From assembly GCF_003576525.1 (NCBI RefSeq), contig NZ_QWUA01000022.1:1-60948 (forward strand): 60,948 nucleotides of DNA. Reading direction: 5' to 3'. The DNA is from Rummeliibacillus sp. POC4 (GTDB lineage Bacteria > Bacillota > Bacilli > Bacillales_A > Planococcaceae). Position 1 is the stretch's first letter, and every line of letters starts with the position of its first letter. Positions 54,012 through 60,948 of the stretch are shown here, in pieces. The notes beneath the pieces were generated by a model. It did no database searches, was not told the DNA's origin, and worked only from the letters and a program-made list of their open reading frames with translations. The position numbers were made by a program, and so were the translations under genes.

Positions 54012-54072
54012 GAAGCAATCAACAACCTTGAAAAAGAAATAAATCCCATCAAAAAGGAAATAAACCTCAACA
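54012..54072 (+). repeat. 21-nt periodic array, GAAATAAA family, copy 2 (short)
   Basis: Cores GAAATAAA at 54036 and 54057, 21 nt apart, with a decayed GCAATCAA in register at 54015. Same family as 15672-15797. Confidence 0.75.
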
Positions 54073-54182
54073 CCTACAACTTATCTAAAACCAGAACATT
54101 CATTCACTAAATTACTTGCTAAAAATCCACATTGGTTGTAAAATTAAAATAGAACATTTGTTCTTTATTTGGAGGTGGAATG

Positions 54183-54560
54183 ATGTTAAATTTATCAAAA
54201 GAAGCAATCCAAATGCTAGAACAGGTTATTTACTTACCTATGGTGTTACAAATTCTACAAAATGACTGTCGAGCGTTTGAACAAGGAGCATTTAAACTTA
54301 AACAACCTTATCTGAAGTTAATCGAGCAGACGATTAAATACGTTCAAAAAGAACTGACAGATGCAAAAAAATATTTACGACAAAATCAATTGCAGGTATT
54401 CCGTGGTGAACGGGATGATCTGTTTTCAGAATATATTTTTATACGTAAACGTACCCAAGATTCACGGCGTTATTCTAATATCCGTCTGCGCAATCATGTA
54501 GAAGATTTATTGTCTTATTATTTAGCTAAGGCACAAGAAATAAGTCACTGCGAGCATTAA
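54183..54560 (+). CDS. Conserved small helical protein of unknown function
   Basis: About 125 residues, no signal peptide or membrane segment. Predicted mostly helical and basic, with KLIEQTIKYVQKELTDAKKYL and an arginine-rich stretch (FIRKRTQDSRRYSNIRLRN). I do not recognise a domain with confidence; it recalls short Bacillus proteins of unknown role such as YhjD, but I would not rely on that. ATG 54183 fits GGAGG at 8 nt better than ATG 54180. Its last 35 nt overlap the 3' end of the convergent comK. Confidence 0.7.
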   Translation: MLNLSKEAIQMLEQVIYLPMVLQILQNDCRAFEQGAFKLKQPYLKLIEQTIKYVQKELTDAKKYLRQNQLQVFRGERDDLFSEYIFIRKRTQDSRRYSNIRLRNHVEDLLSYYLAKAQEISHCEH

Positions 54561-55098
54561 AAAGCATTTGTAATGGGTTTTGATAATTCGTTAACATATC
54601 ATCCATATGACGAAAATATAAAATAGAGGAATAGTATTGTTGCCTAGAGAGCGTTGTAAAACTAATCTGCTCATCTATAAAGACATCATTTTTAAAATGA
54701 AGCCTAATTTCATGCTGACCAATGGTGGAATGGCCTCTGAAATTTTGCCAAAGAATCCATGCAGCGTGTTTTTTTCTTGGTGAAGCAGTAGGAAAGAGAA
54801 TATATGATTGATTAATAACAGATAATACTATTGGTAATTTAATCATAATTTCATCTTTATTCGTTTTAATATGAGCATCTTTGAAAATACTATTCGAGTA
54901 ATCTAAAGCGGCATCTAATGTTGTCCCTAAAGATGCACAAATACGATTTATTAAACGAGTTACTGTGCAAGGCACTACGTACATTCTTTTTGTTTCAAAA
55001 ACGAGGGAATAATTACGTCCTTCTAAAACTATTGGTTTAAGCATGCAGATATTAGGATTCAAGCAAAAATCATAAAGTTTAACAATTTTGTAATTCAT
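54526..55098 (-). CDS. comK: ComK, competence transcription factor
   Basis: A 190-residue protein that matches ComK in length and in its conserved middle: ASLGTTLDAALDYS in the position of the SSYAGRKAG segment, KLPIVLSV for the PPI segment, then the most telling ILFPTASPRKKHAAWILWQNF (FPT-S...W) block. ComK activates DNA-uptake genes, including the comF operon present at 22693. Some canonical residues differ (no GxRK after the first block), so its activity is uncertain, but it looks intact. AGGAGG precedes the ATG. Its 3' end overlaps the convergent gene at 54183 by 35 nt. Confidence 0.82.
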   Translation of the reverse strand: MNYKIVKLYDFCLNPNICMLKPIVLEGRNYSLVFETKRMYVVPCTVTRLINRICASLGTTLDAALDYSNSIFKDAHIKTNKDEIMIKLPIVLSVINQSYILFPTASPRKKHAAWILWQNFRGHSTIGQHEIRLHFKNDVFIDEQISFTTLSRQQYYSSILYFRHMDDMLTNYQNPLQMLFNARSDLFLVP

Positions 55099-55522
55099 TA
55101 TTTTTCCTCCTTTAAGATACGTTGATTTGACAGAAGTGATATGTAATAAGGATAAGTTACGCGAGAAATCACCAACCTTTACAAAATGTTAAAGGAAAAA
55201 AGTTTGCAAAGTCTTGCTGTTTTCCTTATACTAGCATACAGTATTTGGTAAATTAAAATGGTGAAAATGCTCATTTTGTTGGGAGCATGAACCAATTGCT
55301 TGGACAGAATGAGTCGTTTGCTTGGGGAAAACGTTCTAAATAAACCTTTTTTTATTTTACTTTTTCGCAAAATTGTTCAACTTAAAAATCTATTATTATG
55401 CTCCGCTTAACTTAACAGAGAAGAGATAATGATATAAAACGTACGTTCGCAAATTTATCGAAATTTCTTAACAGCTATGTTAAAATATAGCTACTAGATG
55501 GCACGTGTAAGGAGGAAGATAA
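55099..55522. other. Divergent promoter region between comK and uvrB
   Basis: A 424-bp gene-free region. It contains a 6-bp inverted repeat CCTTTA / TAAAGG near 55177-55196 on the comK side and the LexA box at 55436. A short minus-strand frame in the middle has no ribosome site and looks spurious. Confidence 0.5.
55436..55449 (+). promoter_or_regulatory. Putative LexA (DinR) SOS box of uvrB
   Basis: AAAACGTACGTTCG matches CGAAC-N4-GTTCG with a perfect right half and three of five on the left. It lies 74 nt before uvrB, and uvrBA is an established LexA regulon member in B. subtilis. Confidence 0.6.
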
Positions 55523-57505
55523 ATGGAGCAAGAATTTGAACTACATTCGAACTATGAACCAAGTGGGGATCAGCCAACAGCGATTAGAGAACTTGTAGAG
55601 GGTGTACGACAAGGTATAAAGGAACAAACATTGTTAGGAGCAACAGGAACTGGGAAAACCTTCACAATTTCAAATGTTATTAAAGAAGTAAAAAAGCCAA
55701 CTCTCATCATTGCGCATAACAAAACACTGGCAGGTCAACTTTACAGCGAATTTAAAGAATTCTTTCCAAATAACGCAGTTGAATATTTTGTCAGTTATTA
55801 CGACTACTATCAACCAGAGGCGTATGTACCACAAACGGATACATATATTGAAAAGGATGCTAGCATAAATGATGAGATTGATAAGCTTCGACACTCCGCT
55901 ACATCGTCCTTGTTCGAAAGAGATGATGTCATTATTATTGCATCAGTTTCTTGTATATATGGCTTAGGTAACCCAGAAGAATATCGCGAAATGGTTGTTT
56001 CCATTCGAACTGGTATGGAAATTGAACGAAATCAATTATTAAGAAAACTTGTAGATATCCAATATGAACGAAATGATATTAATTTTACACGTGGCAAGTT
56101 CAGGGTACGAGGAGATGTCGTTGAAATTTTCCCGGCTTCTAAAGATGAACGCTGTATTCGAATTGAATTCTTTGGAGATGAAGTAGATCGAATTCGAGAA
56201 ATTGATGCACTCACAGGAGAAGTGCTAGGTGAACGTGAACATATTGCTATCTTCCCGGCTTCCCACTTCGTTACACGTGAAGAAAAATTACTAAAAGCGA
56301 TTGAAAATATAGAAGAAGAACTAAAAGAAAGATTGGCGAAACTACGTGCAGAAGACAAATTGTTAGAAGCACAGCGATTGGAACAAAGGACTAATTATGA
56401 TTTAGAAATGATGCGCGAAATGGGCTTTTGTTCAGGAATTGAAAACTATTCACGACATTTAACATTACGTGAAGCAGGGGCTACTCCTTACACATTATTA
56501 GACTATTTCCCTGAAGATTTTCTATTAGTTATTGATGAAAGTCACGTCACCTTACCACAAATTCGTGGAATGTATAACGGTGACCAAGCACGAAAAGGTG
56601 TTTTAGTAGAACACGGCTTCCGTTTACCATCTGCACTTGATAATAGACCGTTAAAATTTGAGGAATTTGAGAAGCATATTCATAACGCTATTTATGTATC
56701 TGCAACACCAGGACCATATGAATTGGAAAATACACCTCAACCAATTGAACAAATTATTCGTCCGACAGGCTTATTAGATCCAGAAATTGAAGTTCGCCCA
56801 ATTGAAGGACAAATTGATAATTTAATCGATGAAATTCAACAACGAATTGAACGGAACGAACGTGTACTTGTTACGACATTAACGAAAAAAATGTCCGAAG
56901 ATTTAACAGATTACTTAAAAGAAATGGGAATCAAAGTTCAATATTTACATTCAGAAGTTAAAACTTTAGAACGTATTGAAATTATTCGAGAACTAAGATT
57001 AGGAACTTATGATGTTCTAATTGGGATTAACTTGTTACGTGAAGGGTTGGATATTCCAGAGGTTTCTTTAGTAACGATTTTAGATGCGGACAAAGAAGGT
57101 TTCTTACGTTCAGAACGATCACTTATTCAAACAATTGGTCGAGCTGCGCGTAATGCAAATGGTCATGTAATTATGTACGCGGATCATATAACAGATTCAA
57201 TGCAAAAGGCAATTGATGAAACAAATCGTAGACGTACCATTCAAATAGAATATAACAAAAAACATGGCATTACACCGAAAACAATTCAGAAAGAAATTCG
57301 TGATGTCATTCGGGCAACACAAGCTGCAGAAGAGCCAGAATCGTACTTAACAAAAGTTACTGATGGTAAGAAGTTGACGAAAGCCGAAAAGACAACATTA
57401 TTAGAATCACTCGAAACAGAAATGAAAGAGGCAGCAAGAGCGCTTGACTTTGAGCGAGCAGCTGAACTACGAGATACGATTTTAGAATTGAAAGCGGAAG
57501 GATGA
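55523..57505 (+). CDS. uvrB: Excinuclease ABC subunit B
   Basis: A 660-residue damage-verifying helicase of nucleotide excision repair. Visible: [12 protein letters not shown] (Walker A, about 38-49), the beta-hairpin region [23 protein letters not shown] (Walker B), the helicase motifs [16 protein letters not shown] and [12 protein letters not shown], and the C-terminal UVR motif [17 protein letters not shown], which contacts UvrC. Overlaps uvrA by 4 nt (ATGA). Likely SOS-induced. Confidence 0.97.
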   Translation: MEQEFELHSNYEPSGDQPTAIRELVEGVRQGIKEQTLLGATGTGKTFTISNVIKEVKKPTLIIAHNKTLAGQLYSEFKEFFPNNAVEYFVSYYDYYQPEAYVPQTDTYIEKDASINDEIDKLRHSATSSLFERDDVIIIASVSCIYGLGNPEEYREMVVSIRTGMEIERNQLLRKLVDIQYERNDINFTRGKFRVRGDVVEIFPASKDERCIRIEFFGDEVDRIREIDALTGEVLGEREHIAIFPASHFVTREEKLLKAIENIEEELKERLAKLRAEDKLLEAQRLEQRTNYDLEMMREMGFCSGIENYSRHLTLREAGATPYTLLDYFPEDFLLVIDESHVTLPQIRGMYNGDQARKGVLVEHGFRLPSALDNRPLKFEEFEKHIHNAIYVSATPGPYELENTPQPIEQIIRPTGLLDPEIEVRPIEGQIDNLIDEIQQRIERNERVLVTTLTKKMSEDLTDYLKEMGIKVQYLHSEVKTLERIEIIRELRLGTYDVLIGINLLREGLDIPEVSLVTILDADKEGFLRSERSLIQTIGRAARNANGHVIMYADHITDSMQKAIDETNRRRTIQIEYNKKHGITPKTIQKEIRDVIRATQAAEEPESYLTKVTDGKKLTKAEKTTLLESLETEMKEAARALDFERAAELRDTILELKAEG

Positions 57506-60375
57506 GGATTTTGAAAAATCAAGAAATCGTTGTACAAGGAGCACGAGCAAATAATTTAAAAAATGTCGATATCACAATTCCGCGGGACCAATTAGTTGTC
57601 ATAACAGGACTTTCAGGTTCAGGTAAATCATCACTTGCATTTGATACGATATATGCGGAAGGACAAAGACGATATGTTGAATCTCTTTCCGCCTATGCAA
57701 GACAATTTTTAGGCCAAATGGATAAACCTGATGTTGATGCAATTGAAGGTTTATCACCAGCGATTTCAATTGATCAAAAGACGACAAGCAAAAACCCACG
57801 CTCAACCGTGGGAACTGTAACGGAAATCTATGATTATTTACGTTTGCTCTTTGCACGTGTTGGAAAGCCAATTTGCCCGAATCATGGCATTGAGATAACA
57901 TCACAAACAGTTGAACAAATGGTTGACCGAATCATGCAATATCCGGAACGTACAAAGCTGCAATTATTAGCACCGATGGTATCAGGTCGAAAAGGAACGC
58001 ATGTAAAACTACTGGAAGACTTACAAAAGCAAGGCTATGTACGGGCACGCGTTGATGGAGAACTTCGTGATTTAGACGATAATATTGAATTAGAAAAAAA
58101 TAAAAAACATAATATTGAAGTGGTTATTGACCGTATTGTTTTAAAAGAAGGAGTAGAGTCACGTTTAAGTGATTCGTTAGAAACTGCATTACGCCTAGCA
58201 GATGGCCGAGTTATGGTTGATGTAATGGGCATAGAAGAGTTGTTATTTAGTGAACATCACGCATGTCCCATTTGTGGATTCTCAATTGAAGAATTAGAAC
58301 CTCGTATGTTTTCGTTTAACAGCCCATTCGGTGCATGTCCCAAATGTGATGGACTTGGTACGAAGCTCGAAGTTGATGAATCACTTGTTATTCCAGACTG
58401 GGATGTAACCTTAAACGAAGGTGCAATTGTACCATGGATTCCTACTAGTTCACAATACTATCCACAATTATTAAAATGTGTATGCGACCATTATGGAATC
58501 GATATGGATACACCTGTGAAAAATATTCCAAAAGATCAAATGGATAAAATTTTAAATGGGTCAGGAAAGGATTATATTCATTTCCATTATGAAAATGAAT
58601 TTGGTAATATACGCGACCAAGATATTCAATTTGAAGGTGTTTTAAGAAATATAGAACGCCGATTCAAAGAAACATCATCTGATTATATACGTGAACAAAT
58701 GGAAAAGTATATGGCTAAACAGCCTTGTCCATCTTGTCATGGTCATCGCTTAAAACCAGAGACATTAGCAGTCAAAATAGCAGATAAACATATTGGCGAG
58801 GTAACAGAATACTCGATTAAAGAGGCTTATGCCTTTATCCAAGATATAAAGCTATCCGAAAAGGATATGCAAATTGCACGTCTAATTTTAAGAGAAATTC
58901 AAGAGAGACTTAGCTTCTTGCTCAATGTTGGATTGGATTATTTAACTTTAAATCGTGAAGCAGGGACTTTATCTGGTGGAGAAGCCCAACGAATTCGTCT
59001 AGCAACACAAATCGGCTCTCGTTTAACAGGGGTCCTATATATTTTAGATGAACCATCAATTGGTTTACATCAAAGAGATAATGATCGATTGATCGCAACA
59101 TTACAGAGTATGCGTGATTTAGGCAATACTTTAATCGTTGTTGAACATGATGAAGATACAATGCTTGCAGCAGATTATTTAATCGATGTAGGTCCTGGAG
59201 CAGGTGCACATGGAGGAGAAATCGTCGCAGCGGGTACACCAGAGCAAGTGATGAAAAGTAAAAAATCCCTTACAGGACAATATTTAAGTGGTAGAAGATA
59301 TATTCCTATACCATCTGAACGGAGAAAACCAGATGGCCGTTATCTTAAGATTAAAGGGGCAAGAGAAAACAACTTAAAGAATGTGAAAGTTGATATTCCT
59401 TTAGGAGTATTTATCGCTGTTACCGGTGTTTCAGGGTCTGGGAAAAGTACATTAGTTAACGAAATATTATATAAAACGTTAGCGCAAAAACTAAATCGTT
59501 CAAAAATAAAGCCTGGTGATGTGAAAGAGATTGAAGGAATCGATCAATTAGAAAAAGTAATCGACATTGATCAGTCGCCAATCGGAAGAACACCGCGTTC
59601 TAACCCTGCCACATATACAGGTGTATTCGATGATATCCGAGATGTCTTTGCTGTGACAAATGAAGCAAAAGTACGTGGATATAAAAAGGGACGTTTTAGT
59701 TTTAATGTTAAGGGCGGCCGATGCGAAGCGTGTCGTGGGGACGGCATTATTAAAATTGAAATGCATTTCTTACCAGATGTCTATGTACCTTGTGAAGTGT
59801 GCCATGGAAAACGATATAACCGTGAAACATTAGAAGTAAAGTATAAAGATAAAAGCATTGCAGATGTTTTAGAAATGACCGCTGAAGATGCATTGGAATT
59901 CTTCAAAAATATCCCTAAAATAGCTCGTAAATTACAAACGATTGTAGATGTTGGTTTAGGATATATCCATTTAGGACAACCGGCTACTACATTATCGGGT
60001 GGGGAAGCACAACGAGTTAAATTAGCATCGGAATTGCATAAACGTTCAAATGGTAAGTCTATTTATATATTAGATGAACCTACAACAGGTCTTCATACAG
60101 AAGATATAGCCCGCCTATTAAAAGTTTTACAACGATTAGTTGAAAATGGAGACACTGTATTGGTTATTGAGCATAATTTAGATGTCATTAAAACCGTAGA
60201 TTATATTATTGATATGGGTCCAGAAGGCGGAGATAAAGGCGGTACTGTCATTGCAAAAGGAACACCAGAACAAGTAGCTGAGACAGAAGGATCCTATACA
60301 GGTATCTATTTAAAAAAGATTTTAGAACGCGATCGCAATCGCATGGAAGAAGCCTTGTTGAGTGCTAAAAAGTAG
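57502..60375 (+). CDS. uvrA: Excinuclease ABC subunit A
   Basis: A 957-residue dimeric ABC-type damage sensor. It has two ATPase halves: Walker [15 protein letters not shown] (about 31) and [13 protein letters not shown] (about 638), signature motifs [12 protein letters not shown] and [12 protein letters not shown], and zinc fingers ([45 protein letters not shown]). ATG 57502 overlaps the uvrB stop. TTG 57511 ([10 protein letters not shown]) is an alternative closer to the start of other UvrA proteins. Confidence 0.97.
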   Translation: MRILKNQEIVVQGARANNLKNVDITIPRDQLVVITGLSGSGKSSLAFDTIYAEGQRRYVESLSAYARQFLGQMDKPDVDAIEGLSPAISIDQKTTSKNPRSTVGTVTEIYDYLRLLFARVGKPICPNHGIEITSQTVEQMVDRIMQYPERTKLQLLAPMVSGRKGTHVKLLEDLQKQGYVRARVDGELRDLDDNIELEKNKKHNIEVVIDRIVLKEGVESRLSDSLETALRLADGRVMVDVMGIEELLFSEHHACPICGFSIEELEPRMFSFNSPFGACPKCDGLGTKLEVDESLVIPDWDVTLNEGAIVPWIPTSSQYYPQLLKCVCDHYGIDMDTPVKNIPKDQMDKILNGSGKDYIHFHYENEFGNIRDQDIQFEGVLRNIERRFKETSSDYIREQMEKYMAKQPCPSCHGHRLKPETLAVKIADKHIGEVTEYSIKEAYAFIQDIKLSEKDMQIARLILREIQERLSFLLNVGLDYLTLNREAGTLSGGEAQRIRLATQIGSRLTGVLYILDEPSIGLHQRDNDRLIATLQSMRDLGNTLIVVEHDEDTMLAADYLIDVGPGAGAHGGEIVAAGTPEQVMKSKKSLTGQYLSGRRYIPIPSERRKPDGRYLKIKGARENNLKNVKVDIPLGVFIAVTGVSGSGKSTLVNEILYKTLAQKLNRSKIKPGDVKEIEGIDQLEKVIDIDQSPIGRTPRSNPATYTGVFDDIRDVFAVTNEAKVRGYKKGRFSFNVKGGRCEACRGDGIIKIEMHFLPDVYVPCEVCHGKRYNRETLEVKYKDKSIADVLEMTAEDALEFFKNIPKIARKLQTIVDVGLGYIHLGQPATTLSGGEAQRVKLASELHKRSNGKSIYILDEPTTGLHTEDIARLLKVLQRLVENGDTVLVIEHNLDVIKTVDYIIDMGPEGGDKGGTVIAKGTPEQVAETEGSYTGIYLKKILERDRNRMEEALLSAKK

Positions 60376-60448
60376 GTAATTCCATGGATAATCTTACAAC
60401 TAAGAATAATAACCACGTGTAGGTAGTGTAGAAGGAGATAGAAGCTTT

Positions 60449-60948
60449 ATGGCAAGACTAATTATTGTTTCTGGTTACAACAGTGTTGGTAAAACAACAG
60501 TTGGTAAAGCTCTAGCAAAAGAATTAGGGGCTGTTTTTATTGATAGTCCTAAAACGACAGATATCCTCATGGAAGAAATCATTAATGCGCATGAAGTTTC
60601 AGGGACAGATTTTGCGACAGTTATGAAAGTACGTCAAATGACAGAATTACAAGTTCAAGTATTACGTCGATTGATTCAAGATCAACTTGAACTAGGATTA
60701 GATGTTGTTTTAGAAGTATCAACATATTATAGTGATGCCCATTTCGTAGAAAAAGATGACTTAAACATATCGAGTATTCATCATGTAGAAATCATGATTC
60801 CAGTAGTTGAAGAAGAGAAACGAAGATTTCAACTTCATCACCCTGAAGCATTTCGAACATATGAAAAGGAATGGGACCAATATGTAGAGAATCGTCTACC
60901 CGTGTATACTGATGCAGATCTGTTTGAACAAAATGTAGTAATTACTTT
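60449..60948 (+). CDS. Partial P-loop kinase-like protein (runs off the window)
   Basis: The first 166 codons of a cytoplasmic nucleotide-binding protein. Walker A is GYNSVGKTT (residues 9-17) directly after the first strand (ARLIIVS), as in adenylate/shikimate-kinase-like folds (AAA_33 type); a second strand with DVVLEVSTYYSDA may carry Walker B-like acidic residues. The substrate cannot be guessed. The ATG follows AAGGAGATAGAAGCTTT, so the ribosome site is about 11 nt upstream. It is 73 nt behind uvrA and may be co-transcribed, as I see no terminator between them. Confidence 0.75.
   Translation, partial: MARLIIVSGYNSVGKTTVGKALAKELGAVFIDSPKTTDILMEEIINAHEVSGTDFATVMKVRQMTELQVQVLRRLIQDQLELGLDVVLEVSTYYSDAHFVEKDDLNISSIHHVEIMIPVVEEEKRRFQLHHPEAFRTYEKEWDQYVENRLPVYTDADLFEQNVVIT

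Noticed and set aside
55179-55370. 63-codon minus-strand frame upstream of comK
   Set aside because: No ribosome site; basic AT-driven composition in a promoter region.

Overview
The window reads as a chromosomal segment of an AT-rich, motile, naturally competent Gram-positive rod of the order Bacillales. The gene order from the YvyE-like gene through tagO, degS-degU, degV, comFA-comFC, yvyF-flgM-flgN-flgK-flgL-yviE-fliW-csrA-flagellin-flaG-fliD-fliS-fliT, hpf, secA, prfB and uvrB-uvrA matches, from memory, the corresponding Bacillus subtilis region. Base composition, several TTG/GTG starts and surface-protein style fit the Lysinibacillus/Rummeliibacillus/Kurthia branch (Caryophanaceae/Planococcaceae) better than Bacillus itself, but I cannot name the genus.

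Layout. 1-9.5 kb: teichoic acid glycosyltransferase TagA, a membrane-anchored HtrA-like protease, a receptor-less chemoreceptor signalling domain, two secreted NlpC/P60 wall hydrolases, and a minus-strand operon of a DUF2225 protein, a YvyF paralogue and a full chemoreceptor. 10-18 kb: a YerD-type glutamate-synthase-like oxidoreductase, BrnQ, TagO, an LCP ligase and YvyE. 18-25 kb: DegS-DegU, a lipoprotein, DegV, ComFA-ComFC. 25-37 kb: late flagellar genes with two flagellins in tandem. The first flagellin carries a zinc-metallopeptidase domain (HEMTH motif) in place of the usual surface domain, that is, a flagellinolysin. The second is an ordinary Hag flagellin. 37-48 kb: a chemoreceptor, PgcA, then a giant 1588-residue secreted repeat protein bracketed by two PilZ (c-di-GMP receptor) genes. 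48-61 kb: Hpf, a second LCP protein, SecA, PrfB with its programmed frameshift, a small unknown gene, ComK, UvrB-UvrA and the start of a P-loop kinase.

How the parts work together. FlgM, FliW and CsrA form the expected export-coupled control of flagellin. Both flagellin leaders carry a hairpin with a GGA loop plus a GGA-containing Shine-Dalgarno, so both filament subunits look CsrA-controlled. The wall genes (TagA, TagO, two LCP proteins, PgcA, hydrolases) are scattered through the window.

The least explained signal is intergenic: seven arrays of short motifs repeated at almost exactly 21-nt spacing (two helical turns), in three sequence families. Three copies of one family share the same five-unit design and the same start sequence. 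Three perfect DnaA boxes lie next to two of these arrays, behind tagO.
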